A DNA stretch of 6,503 nucleotides from Candidatus Bathyarchaeota archaeon (GCA_003662205.1 QMXQ01000091.1:1-6503), one strand, 5' to 3'. Counted from the stretch's first letter, positions 1-5,684 are shown. Notes: generated from the sequence alone by a model not told the origin. Numbers and translations: made by a program.

Positions 1-314
1 ACCCGGAGACCGGCGTCGTCACCGAGCCGGGGCACGCCGTCGAGGGCGAGTGCATCACCGGCAGGGTGTTCGTCTTCCCCCGGGGGAAGGGGAGCACCGT
101 CGGCAGCTACGTCATCTACCGGATGAAGAAGCTGGGAACCGCGCCCGCCGCCATCATCAACGTCGAGACCGAGGCCATCATCGCCACGGGCTGCGTCCTC
201 GCCGGAATCCCCCTCATCGACAGGCTGGAACCCAGCCCGCTTAAGACGCTGAAGACCGGGGTCCGATTGAAAGTCCACGCTGATGAGGGCCTCATCGAGT
301 CGATCAACGGGTGA
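1..314 (+). CDS. Aconitase-X swivel-domain small subunit (DUF126; probable phosphomevalonate dehydratase small subunit), 5'-truncated
   Basis: The frame is open from base 3 with no start visible, so the N-terminus lies outside the window. About 103 residues are seen against roughly 130 usual for the family, so some 30 are missing. The visible part has the family signature: a PETGVV segment, then GRVFVFPRGKGSTVGSY, followed by APAAIINVETEAIIATGCVLAGIPLID. In archaea this subunit pairs with the large aconitase-X subunit. Together they dehydrate 5-phosphomevalonate to trans-anhydromevalonate phosphate in the modified mevalonate route to isoprenoid lipids (family knowledge). The large subunit is normally encoded next to it and is probably just upstream. 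Related aconitase-X enzymes act on cis-3-hydroxyproline, so the substrate is inferred; the strong likeness to the archaeal form favours phosphomevalonate. The gene ends with TGA. Confidence 0.9.
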   Translation, partial: PETGVVTEPGHAVEGECITGRVFVFPRGKGSTVGSYVIYRMKKLGTAPAAIINVETEAIIATGCVLAGIPLIDRLEPSPLKTLKTGVRLKVHADEGLIESING

Positions 315-315
315 T

Positions 316-327
316 CTTGTTTTCCTT
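316..327 (+). terminator. Possible T-rich archaeal terminator after the aconitase-X gene
   Basis: The pyrimidine tract CTTGTTTTCCTT begins two bases after the TGA stop in an otherwise GC-rich region. Archaeal RNA polymerase ends transcription on short U-rich tracts without needing a hairpin. The tract is interrupted, so the call is weak. Confidence 0.3.
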
Positions 328-401
328 CAAAAGGTCTGAGAGTCTGATCCGGCGAGCGCACGAATCGCGTTAAGGGTCTCCGCTCAGAGGCGTCTAGAGC
401 T

Positions 402-431
402 TCTGAAAGGCGGGATCCCAAGTCTGAAAGG
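402..431 (+). repeat. Paired TCTGAAAGG direct repeats with a GGGATCCC palindrome between them
   Basis: TCTGAAAGG occurs at 402-410 and again at 423-431, a 21-base period or about two helical turns. Between the copies, 412-419 is the perfect palindrome GGGATCCC. Shorter TCTGA motifs lie at 335 and 343. The second copy runs into the 16-bp palindrome at 427-442. The rest of the 315-478 spacer shows no gene: the reverse-strand open frame across it has weak codon use. No clear TATA box for the downstream gene was found. Helical phasing suggests a protein-binding site, but this is inference. Confidence 0.45.
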
Positions 432-442
432 GTTAACCCTTT
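427..442. promoter_or_regulatory. Perfect 16-bp palindrome AAAGGGTTAACCCTTT, candidate operator or leader hairpin
   Basis: Bases 427-442 are a perfect inverted repeat centred between 434 and 435. It ends 36 bases before the ATG of the M24 gene. As DNA it is a typical size for a dimeric winged-helix regulator site. As RNA it could fold into a six-pair stem with a UUAA loop. No T-run follows, so it does not look like a terminator. The position suggests control of the downstream gene. The regulator is unknown. Confidence 0.5.
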
Positions 443-478
443 GAGGGGATAGCGCACAGGTTATACCGAGGGAGAAGG

Positions 479-1627
479 ATGAGTCTGGACTTCAAGCGGA
501 GGCTGAGGGGTCTCCAGGAGAGGATGGCGGGTCTCGGCCTTGACCTCGTTGTTTACGGCTCCTGCCAGAACTTCCAGTATCTGACCGGGCTGTTGATGGA
601 CTGGCGCCGCGGGACGGACCTGGGGAGCGGCGCGAACAACGTCTTCGTGCCCCGGGAGGGGGAGCCGATACTGACGCTGGCTGAGGCATCCTCCGAGCAC
701 GCCTCCCGGACCTGGATCGGGGACGTCAGGGTCCTGGAGCGGGGAGGAAGCTACGGAGACCTGGTCAGGCAGGTCGTCTCCGACCTGGACCTTAAGGGGG
801 GCAGGGTCGGATTGGGCGACCACGTCTGGGGATCGACGACGGTGGAGATCGCGAGGGCGGTCAAGGGCGCCGAGTTCCGCAGCGCGGAGGCGCTGATGGA
901 CCACCTGAGGATGATCAAGGAGCCGGGGGAGATCGCGCGGCTCCGGAGGGTCGCCGAGCTCACCGACAGGGTGATGGAGGCGGTCATCCCCAAGATCAGG
1001 GAGGGGGTCACCCAGCGCGAGCTGGAGCTTGAGGTCGAGTTCCAGGGCCGGCGGCTGGGCGCCTCCGACGTCTCCTTTCCGCCGACGGCCGGCTTCGTCA
1101 AGTCCGGCTCCGAGGCCTCCTCCACCCCCTTCACCTATCCGAGGAAGCGGGGGCTGGTGGCGGGCACCTCCATCGCCTTCGACATCGGCTTCGTGATGGA
1201 CGGCTACTGCTCCGACTTCGGGAGGAGCTTCTACTTCGGCCCCGCGGGCGTCGAGGTCCGGAAGGGGTACGAGGCGCTGCAGCAGGGCGTGCTGGAGACC
1301 GTGGACAAGATGCACGACGGCAGCATGCGGGTCTGCGACCTCTTCCCTGCCCTGGAGAGGGTCCTAGACCGCCTCGGGTACGGGGACTACCTGCGGGCCC
1401 GGCTGACGACGGGGAACCTCGGGCACCAGATCGGCGTCGAGGTCCACGAGCCCCCGTGGCTCAGCCCCGCCTACGACGAGCCCCTCCGCACCAACATGGT
1501 CATGGCCCTGGAGCCGAAGCTCTGGCACGCCGGCGAATACTACCTCCGGGTCGAGGACATCGTCCGGGTCGGCCCCCGGAAGACGGAGTTCCTAACAAAA
1601 TTCGACAGGGAGCTCTTCCAGCTTTAA
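479..1627 (+). CDS. M24-family metallopeptidase-like protein (aminopeptidase P/prolidase fold), atypical active site
   Basis: The protein has 382 residues, with a creatinase-type N-terminal domain (about 8-140) and a C-terminal pita-bread M24 domain (about 150-375). All five metal ligands are present: Asp235 (AFDIG), Asp246 (SDFGR), His316 (GHQIG), Glu345 (ALEP) and Glu359 (RVED). The spacings Asp235-Asp246 (11), His316-Glu345 (29) and Glu345-Glu359 (14) match prolidase. The second active-site His (VHEPP, His323) and the Arg two residues before the last Glu (Arg357) are also kept. However, the family His that lies 17 residues before the first Asp ligand (His243 in E. coli aminopeptidase P) is Phe218 here. 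X-Pro peptidase activity is therefore uncertain, and another M24 hydrolase or lyase role is possible. There is no signal peptide, so it is probably cytosolic. The start ATG is preceded by GGGAG at 470-474. The gene stands 164 bases after the aconitase-X gene. Confidence 0.88.
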   Translation: MSLDFKRRLRGLQERMAGLGLDLVVYGSCQNFQYLTGLLMDWRRGTDLGSGANNVFVPREGEPILTLAEASSEHASRTWIGDVRVLERGGSYGDLVRQVVSDLDLKGGRVGLGDHVWGSTTVEIARAVKGAEFRSAEALMDHLRMIKEPGEIARLRRVAELTDRVMEAVIPKIREGVTQRELELEVEFQGRRLGASDVSFPPTAGFVKSGSEASSTPFTYPRKRGLVAGTSIAFDIGFVMDGYCSDFGRSFYFGPAGVEVRKGYEALQQGVLETVDKMHDGSMRVCDLFPALERVLDRLGYGDYLRARLTTGNLGHQIGVEVHEPPWLSPAYDEPLRTNMVMALEPKLWHAGEYYLRVEDIVRVGPRKTEFLTKFDRELFQL

Positions 1628-1652
1628 GGCGCAAGGCAGAAAAGGCTACACC

Positions 1653-1889
1653 TCAGCCGCGGCCCTCCATCCCCTCGGCTCTGAGGGCTTTCTTCACCTT
1701 GATGAGGGCTCTGGCGAAGGTCAGGGTGACGATCCCCGCCCATTCCACGTAGAAAAAGAGGCTCAGCGGGGCGGCGTCGAGGAGATTTCCATACCCCTGC
1801 ACCGTCAGGGCCAGGGGTATGATCGCCGCGTCCATCATTATGATCACGGTGAGGAATATTACCGTGTACGCGACCTCCTCCCAGTCCAC
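1653..1889 (-). CDS. Small hydrophobic membrane protein of unknown family
   Basis: This is a 78-residue frame starting at GTG. Two strong hydrophobic stretches are seen, roughly residues 7-29 (VAYTVIFLTVIIMMDAAI and on) and 42-62 (LSLFFYVEWAGIVTLTFARAL). A basic tail (KVKKALRAEGMEGRG) follows and is probably cytoplasmic. Codons carry G or C at most third positions, as in the neighbouring genes, which supports real coding. A Shine-Dalgarno-like GGGGTG lies 8 bases ahead of the GTG. A TGA directly precedes the GTG, so this frame cannot extend further. The sequence upstream looks coding in another frame (see 1888-1965), so the true protein may be about 103 residues with a frame break. It converges on the M24 gene with a 25-base gap. 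I do not recognise the family and assign no function. Confidence 0.6.
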   Translation of the reverse strand: MDWEEVAYTVIFLTVIIMMDAAIIPLALTVQGYGNLLDAAPLSLFFYVEWAGIVTLTFARALIKVKKALRAEGMEGRG

Positions 1890-1965
1890 TCAGGGAACAC
1901 CCCTCTCCGTCTCTCCACGTGAACCTCGGGGCCGGGATCGAGGCGACGCTCTCATAATACTCCAC
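1888..1965 (-). other. Coding-like N-terminal segment out of frame with the small membrane protein
   Basis: From a GTG at 1965 this frame reads MEYYESVASIPAPRFTWRDG and on to Ser at 1890-1888, with third positions mostly G or C. Past 1888 the same frame gives low-quality, His- and Asp-rich sequence, while the frame one base further on encodes the membrane helices. Skipping one G in the GG at 1887-1886 would join them as ...CSLS-DWEEVAYTVIF..., a protein of about 103 residues. The possible explanations are a one-base insertion (real or an assembly error), a recoded frameshift, or a chance open frame. A TATA-like box 37 bases upstream fits the 1965 start. Confidence 0.4.
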
Positions 1966-1997
1966 CTGTGCCGTCCTTTCTCTTCTCTTAAGGTAGG

Positions 1998-2006
1998 CTA
2001 TAATAG
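1998..2006 (-). promoter_or_regulatory. TATA-like box for the small membrane gene
   Basis: On the minus strand CTATTATAG stands out in a GC-rich setting. Its centre is 37 bases ahead of the GTG at 1965, which predicts a start of transcription near 1976 and a leader of about ten bases. The 146-base spacer 1966-2111 holds this box and the oppositely directed thymidylate kinase promoter. I see no gene in it. Confidence 0.45.
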
Positions 2007-2071
2007 ATGTGGTTTCCCCGTCAATAACTCGTCCCCACCGGATCACTCATGGGGTCTAGGTCGAGCGTCTT

Positions 2072-2087
2072 CAAAAGTGATTTATCG
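2072..2087 (+). promoter_or_regulatory. BRE/TATA-like promoter of thymidylate kinase (leaderless)
   Basis: An A-rich CAAAAG (2072-2077) resembling a TFB-recognition element is followed by the TATA-like TGATTTATCG (2078-2087). The box centre is about 29 bases before the ATG at 2112, so transcription should begin at or next to the start codon. There is no Shine-Dalgarno before that ATG. This spacing is the main reason for choosing 2112 over the upstream in-frame start at 2049. Confidence 0.5.
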
Positions 2088-2111
2088 CCGTCGCCCTTAC
2101 ACTTCTCTGGA

Positions 2112-2726
2112 ATGGTGAAGCGGGGCGCGTTCATCGTCTTCGAGGGCATCGACGGCAGCGGCAAATCCACCCACATAAGGCTGCTATGCGATGCTCTGAG
2201 GCAGCAGGGCTACGATGTGCTTAGGACCTCGGAGCCGAGCCGGGGGCGCATCGGCAGGTTCATCCGCGACTACGTGGAGCACCGGAGGAACAGGCTCTCC
2301 CCCGAGATCGAGGCCCTGCTCTTCGCTGCCGACCGCTTCGAGCACGTGAAGCAGATGATCACGCCCGCCCTCGAGGCGGGGCGCATCGTCATCTCGGACC
2401 GGTACCTCCACTCGTCGCTGGCGTACCAGGGGGCGGCGGGCGTCAGCCTGGAGTGGATCAGGGAGATGAACCGGTTCGCTCCGAGGCCGGACCTCTGCAT
2501 CCTCCTCGACGTCCGCCCCGAGACCGGCCTCGGCAGGATGAGCCGGCGCCGCCGGACCGTCTTCGAGGTCTACACCTTCCAGCAGAGGGTGAGGAATCTC
2601 TACCTCCGGTTCGTGGAGCAGGGGGAGCTTGTGAAGGTCGACGCGGACAGGCCGGTCGAGGAGGTCCAGCAGGAGGTCTCCGGCCTCGTCCGGAACCTCC
2701 TCGCCGGCGCGTCGGAGAGTCCTTAA
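2112..2726 (+). CDS. tmk: Thymidylate kinase (dTMP kinase)
   Basis: The enzyme phosphorylates dTMP to dTDP with ATP, in the cytosolic route to dTTP. The product is 204 residues, normal for the family. The P-loop is GIDGSGKST (12-20). Next come the EP segment (41-42), FAADRFEHV (71-79), and the signature ISDRYLHSSLAYQG (94-107), which contains the DRY motif. The Arg-rich lid is MSRRRR (143-148), followed by FEVYTFQQRVRNLYL. The open frame reaches back to 2049, but those extra 21 residues do not resemble the family. The ATG at 2112 begins MVKRGAFIVFEG as expected and fits the TATA box 29 bases upstream, so I chose it. Its TAA stop lies inside the TATA box of the next gene. The cluster context gives no further clue; this is a housekeeping gene. 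Confidence 0.95.
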   Translation: MVKRGAFIVFEGIDGSGKSTHIRLLCDALRQQGYDVLRTSEPSRGRIGRFIRDYVEHRRNRLSPEIEALLFAADRFEHVKQMITPALEAGRIVISDRYLHSSLAYQGAAGVSLEWIREMNRFAPRPDLCILLDVRPETGLGRMSRRRRTVFEVYTFQQRVRNLYLRFVEQGELVKVDADRPVEEVQQEVSGLVRNLLAGASESP

Positions 2727-2730
2727 ATAA
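2723..2730 (+). promoter_or_regulatory. TATA box of the DMT transporter gene, overlapping the tmk stop codon
   Basis: TTAAATAA at 2723-2730 contains the TAA stop of tmk (2724-2726). Its centre is 32 bases before the transporter ATG at 2759, predicting a leader of only a few bases. No Shine-Dalgarno is visible before that ATG. The transporter may therefore be transcribed from here as well as from any tmk read-through. Confidence 0.5.
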
Positions 2731-2758
2731 CCCGCCGGCGTAGAGTCCGCGAAGCCGG

Positions 2759-3616
2759 ATGTACGTGGAGCTCCTCTCCCTGTTCACAGCCTTCTGCTAC
2801 GGGTTCAGCGCCGTCCTGGCTCGGAAGGGGATGAGGGACTCGACCCCCCTGACGGGCGCCCTCATCGGCGCCCTCGTCCAGGTCCTGATCCTGTCGGGGC
2901 TGCTCGCGGCCTCGCCTCCGCCCCGGCTGGACTGGACGGCTGTCGCCTACTTCGTCGCCTCCGGCATCCTCGCCTCCACCCTCGGCCGGCTGTGCAACTA
3001 CATATCCATCGATAGGATCGGTGTCCCCGTCAGCGCCGCCGTCATCGGCTCCAGCCCCCTGTTCTCCACCTTCTTCGCCGTCCTCCTCGTCGGGGAGCGG
3101 GTCGCCGCGGCGACGCTGATGGGGACGGTCCTCGTGGTCGTGGGCATCGCCCTCACCAGCGGCGGGGACGGCGGGGGCTTCCGCCTCAGGAGCACCGCCG
3201 TCGTCCTCCCCGTCCTCGCGGCGGCCTTCTACGGGGCCTCCTCCGCCGTCAGGAAGATGGGCCTCATGATCCTCCCCGAGGCGACCCTCGGCGCGCTGGT
3301 GGGCGCCGCCTCGAGCCTCGTCTCTTTCGTGGCCTACCTCGCCGCCACCCGGCGGGTCGGCGACGTCAGCCTCAGCGGGAATAGCCTCAAATACTTCGGG
3401 GTCTCCGGCGTCGTCGTAACCCTCGGGTGGCTCAGCATGTTCAACGCCCTCGCCGCCGGGAAGGTCTCCGTTGTCGCCACCCTCATCGGGACCAACCCCC
3501 TGTTCTCCCTGGTTCTCAGCTGGCTGATGCTCCGGGACTCGGACCGGATCAGCTGGAGGGTGGCCGCCGGCTGCCTCGCCATCGTCGCGGGCGCGGCCCT
3601 CGTCACCCTCTTCTAG
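2759..3616 (+). CDS. DMT-superfamily transporter with two EamA domains
   Basis: This 285-residue integral membrane protein has about ten predicted helices, roughly at 3-20, 31-51, 58-77, 88-110, 116-133, 146-164, 174-195, 211-231, 236-257 and 265-284. It is built as two EamA repeats (about 4-132 and 146-284). The internal duplication shows at the fourth helix of each half: GVPVSAAVIGSSPLFSTFF (88-106) matches GKVSVVATLIGTNPLFSLV (234-252). Each is followed by an acidic/basic loop (GERV, RDSDRI). The family exports or exchanges metabolites such as amino acids, nucleotide sugars or drugs across the cell membrane; the substrate cannot be told from sequence. The length is normal. It lies 32 bases after tmk with its own TATA box and ends 2 bases from the convergent zinc-ribbon gene. 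Confidence 0.88.
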   Translation: MYVELLSLFTAFCYGFSAVLARKGMRDSTPLTGALIGALVQVLILSGLLAASPPPRLDWTAVAYFVASGILASTLGRLCNYISIDRIGVPVSAAVIGSSPLFSTFFAVLLVGERVAAATLMGTVLVVVGIALTSGGDGGGFRLRSTAVVLPVLAAAFYGASSAVRKMGLMILPEATLGALVGAASSLVSFVAYLAATRRVGDVSLSGNSLKYFGVSGVVVTLGWLSMFNALAAGKVSVVATLIGTNPLFSLVLSWLMLRDSDRISWRVAAGCLAIVAGAALVTLF

Positions 3617-3618
3617 AA

Positions 3619-3984
3619 TCAGGTCTTCCTGGCGCGCCTCAGCCTCTCAAGGGAGGAGAGGAGGACGGAGACGACCTCGGCGAGCTCCCTCACCCTCTCC
3701 GGCTCGCCCGCCGCCGAGAGGAGCCTGTTCACCGCCGAGAGCTTCTCGACGAGGGTCCGCTCCAGCTCCTCCCAGAGGAGCTCCCTGGCCGGGGCGGATT
3801 CGTCCTCCCCCTCGGCGACGATGACGACCCGCCTCTGGCACTTGGCGCACCAGATCTCGCCGGACTTGAGCTGGAAGAGGGGGGAGCCGCACTCGGGGCA
3901 GTTGTAGCTGAGCATCTTCGCCCCCGAGCGGAGCATCTCCGCCATCTCCTTCACTCCGCTCCCCGTCGCCGACAACGTCTCCAC
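3619..3984 (-). CDS. Autoantigen p27 (Sjogren/scleroderma autoantigen 1)-type zinc-ribbon protein
   Basis: The protein has 121 residues. The N-terminal part, VKEMAEMLRSGAKMLSYNCPECGSPLFQLKSGEIWCAKCQRRV, is typical of the archaeal members: a short helix, the GA-ML motif, then a zinc ribbon with Cys29, Cys32, Cys46 and Cys49. A charged helical region follows (about 60-118), rich in Glu, Arg and Leu, and possibly coiled. The function in archaea is not established. The ribbon suggests binding to nucleic acid or a protein partner. The GTG at 3984 fits a TATA-like box 28 bases upstream. A second GTG at residue 11 begins VKEMAEML, closer to where many relatives start, so the true start may be ten residues shorter. 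The gene follows the beta-CASP nuclease after 77 bases on the same strand and converges with the transporter gene. Confidence 0.85.
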   Translation of the reverse strand: METLSATGSGVKEMAEMLRSGAKMLSYNCPECGSPLFQLKSGEIWCAKCQRRVVIVAEGEDESAPARELLWEELERTLVEKLSAVNRLLSAAGEPERVRELAEVVSVLLSSLERLRRARKT

Positions 3985-4008
3985 CGCCTCAAGCTACGCT
4001 GACCGCCC

Positions 4009-4016
4009 CTTTTAGC
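4009..4016 (-). promoter_or_regulatory. Weak TATA-like box for the zinc-ribbon gene
   Basis: On the minus strand GCTAAAAG is the only A/T-rich patch in the 77-base spacer (3985-4061). Its centre is 28 bases before the GTG at 3984, which is leaderless spacing. It resembles the NAC box (GTTTAAAAGC) but is a poorer match to the TATA consensus. Transcription from the upstream nuclease gene is an alternative. Confidence 0.35.
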
Positions 4017-4061
4017 CTTGCGGAGCACCGGGCTCCGAGGACGCGCCGCCCTTCCAGTGGC

Positions 4062-5270
4062 CTATCCGAGCTTGACGCCCGAGCCGGCGGGGGTGAGGAG
4101 GCCCTGGTCGATGAGGCGCCGGAGGGCTGCCTCGGTCTCGCTGCGGGTGAAGCCCCGCCGCGCCATCTCCCTCACAAGCCAGGGGTTGGTGTAGACGAAG
4201 CCGGGGATGCGGAGTGTCCGGAGGAGCTGGTCGCAGCACGCCCTCATCCTCACCTCGCTCCTGGAGACCGGCCCCATGAGGGTCTCCTCCCTGCGGGTCA
4301 GGGGGCGCGCGTCGATGCCGAGCCTCTTCTTCACGTAGCCGGCGAAGTCCCTCGTCAGAGCCCCGCCGTGGAAGGTGAGCACCCGCTTCGGGTGGCAGCG
4401 CCTGATGAAGCTGAGGAGGCCCCGGAAGTCGGCGTGGTCGCTCAGGGGGAACGAGCGCCGCCGCTTCCTGAGGATCGCCGCCCATCCCGAGGCGAGGGCG
4501 ACCTCAAATTTCCCGTCCCCGAGCTTCGACCCCTTCGTCGCGATGAGGGCGCATCCCCCCTCCTCCAGGAGCCTCCGCCCCTCGTCGGAGTTGGCGTCTA
4601 TGTAGTCGAGGCGGTGGCCGTACTCCCGGTAGACGTCGCTGGCCCTAGTGGCGCTCTTGGCTGTGACGACGGGGAGCTTCGTCATCCGGTTGAAGATGGA
4701 GATGATCTCCTGGGCGTTCCCGATGGAGTCCGTCTTGAAGACCGGCACCCTGCCGCCGGGGACGGCCTCGAGAACCGCCCACCTGACCATCTCCAAGGCG
4801 ACCTCCTTCCGCTTGGGGAAGGTGAACATGGGCGACCCGAAGGTCGTCTCGATGACGAGAAGGTCGCATCTCACCGGCTCCGCCGCCGCCATGGTGTAGG
4901 AGTCGCCGAGGCTGAAGTCCCCCGTGTAGAGGACCGTCCCCTCGGGCGTCGCCGCCTCGAACTGGACCGAGCCGAGGATGTGGCCGGCGTTGTGGATCCT
5001 CACCTCGATGTCGCCGACCTTCACCTTGTCGCCGACGGATATGGGGTGCCACCCGTCGGCCCTCTTCCACCCCAGCGCCTCCAGCAGCCTGTGGGTCGGC
5101 TCCGTCGCGTACTTGACGAGGTCCGGGTACCGGAAGGCGGCGGCGTGGTCGGCGTGGGCGTGGGAGACGAAGACGGGGTGCCTCAGAGAGTTGGAGGTGG
5201 GGTCGAAGATGACGCCCTCTCCCCCATACTCCACGACGACGCCTCCCTGGCGCCTCACGGTCAACGCCAA
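4062..5270 (-). CDS. Beta-CASP metallo-beta-lactamase nuclease (COG1236/YSH1-like) with an added C-terminal helical domain
   Basis: The 402-residue protein carries the full metal site: HAHADH (37-42), His97 in NAGHILGS, Asp118 in YTGDF, and the beta-CASP motifs A (Glu141 in VIETTFG), B (His279 in LSDHADF) and C (His301 in FHGG). Related enzymes are RNA endo- or 5'-exonucleases, such as the CPSF73-like archaeal proteins, or ligase-associated DNA exonucleases. No KH domains are present, unlike aCPSF1/FttA, so this is the short class; the substrate, RNA or DNA, is inferred only. Residues about 345-398 (LLRTLRIPGFVYTNPWLVREMARRGFTRSETEAALRRLIDQGLLT, pattern only) look like an extra helix-turn-helix module. 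The start is unsure: TTG at 5270, with GGTGG upstream, or GTG at 5258, four codons later. The gene lies 58 bases after NAC with no TATA box between, suggesting co-transcription. Confidence 0.88.
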   Translation of the reverse strand: MALTVRRQGGVVVEYGGEGVIFDPTSNSLRHPVFVSHAHADHAAAFRYPDLVKYATEPTHRLLEALGWKRADGWHPISVGDKVKVGDIEVRIHNAGHILGSVQFEAATPEGTVLYTGDFSLGDSYTMAAAEPVRCDLLVIETTFGSPMFTFPKRKEVALEMVRWAVLEAVPGGRVPVFKTDSIGNAQEIISIFNRMTKLPVVTAKSATRASDVYREYGHRLDYIDANSDEGRRLLEEGGCALIATKGSKLGDGKFEVALASGWAAILRKRRRSFPLSDHADFRGLLSFIRRCHPKRVLTFHGGALTRDFAGYVKKRLGIDARPLTRREETLMGPVSRSEVRMRACCDQLLRTLRIPGFVYTNPWLVREMARRGFTRSETEAALRRLIDQGLLTPAGSGVKLG

Positions 5271-5301
5271 ACCATCGCCACCAACCGTGGAACCGGCTCC
5301 C

Positions 5302-5320
5302 GGCGCCTCGACGGGGCGCC
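5302..5320 (-). repeat. Small inverted repeat in the NAC-nuclease spacer
   Basis: GGCGCC at 5302-5307 and again at 5315-5320 could pair across a 7-base loop in the transcript. No U-run follows in the direction of transcription, so it is not an obvious terminator. It could be a processing or stability element in a NAC-nuclease message, or chance in GC-rich DNA. Confidence 0.25.
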
Positions 5321-5328
5321 TGTGGTGC

Positions 5329-5682
5329 TCACCCCGTCGTCAGCATCAGGATCGCCCTGGCCAGGTCGCCCTCCGTCTCCTCCAGCGCGGCGCGGGCCCG
5401 CTCCATGCTCACCCCCGCCTGCTGGGCCACGAGGAGGACGTCCTCCTCGGGGATGACGAGCTCCTTCTCCACCGCCTTCTCCGCCACTTTGCCGCCCGCC
5501 ACCTGGTACATCCGCTGCCCCTTCACGTCGATGACCGTCACCGTCGGCCCCTCGATGACGATCTCCCTGCCTGGGCCCTGGAGGATGACGCGCTCGATGT
5601 CGCCGAGCTCGTTCACCTTGAGGCCCATCTGCTTCATCATCCGGCGGGCTCGGCGGGAGTCGATCCTTGCCACGGGATTCAC
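5329..5682 (-). CDS. nac: Archaeal nascent polypeptide-associated complex protein (NAC-alpha type)
   Basis: The protein has 117 residues, the normal archaeal length. A basic N-terminal stretch (RIDSRRARRMMKQMGLKV, about 7-24) is the ribosome-binding part in the family. The NAC beta-barrel follows (about 25-76, from GDIERVILQGPGREIVI to GQRMYQVAGG). It ends in a UBA-like three-helix domain (about 77-116, IPEEDVLLVAQQAGVSMERARAALEETEGDLARAILML). Archaeal NAC forms homodimers that bind emerging chains at the ribosome. The GTG at 5682 is supported by a TATA box centred 29 bases upstream and by the lack of a Shine-Dalgarno, so the message is probably leaderless. It follows folD by 27 bases and precedes the beta-CASP nuclease by 58 bases. 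The family assignment is secure. Confidence 0.96.
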   Translation of the reverse strand: MNPVARIDSRRARRMMKQMGLKVNELGDIERVILQGPGREIVIEGPTVTVIDVKGQRMYQVAGGKVAEKAVEKELVIPEEDVLLVAQQAGVSMERARAALEETEGDLARAILMLTTG

Positions 5683-5684
5683 CG

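Noticed and set aside
116..457. 113-residue minus-strand open frame crossing the 315-478 spacer
   Set aside because: In the spacer its third positions are not G/C-rich, unlike every accepted gene here, and the rest is antisense to the aconitase-X subunit.
461..1315. 284-residue minus-strand open frame opposite the M24 gene
   Set aside because: It is antisense to a gene with a complete set of catalytic motifs, and its low-complexity Leu/Pro/Asp/His content shows no family likeness.
1998..2006. CTATAATAG read on the plus strand as a bacterial -10 box
   Set aside because: The gene content is archaeal and no -35 element is spaced for it. The minus-strand reading as a TATA box for the small membrane gene fits better.
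2049..2111. Upstream in-frame extension of thymidylate kinase
   Set aside because: The 21 extra residues do not resemble the family, and the segment contains the TATA-like promoter that fits the ATG at 2112.
4263..4287. GGAGACC/GGTCTCC inverted repeat
   Set aside because: It lies inside the nuclease coding region, has only seven pairs, and is expected by chance in DNA of this composition.
4398..4418. TGATGA followed by CTGA, resembling C and D boxes of an archaeal guide RNA
   Set aside because: The two boxes are almost adjacent, leaving no room for a guide, and they lie within the nuclease gene.
4368..5456. 362-residue plus-strand open frame opposite the nuclease and NAC genes
   Set aside because: It is the reverse-strand shadow of two well-supported genes. 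Its composition (runs of Arg, Pro, Gly, Val, Asp) is typical of the antisense of GC-rich coding DNA and no domain is recognisable.
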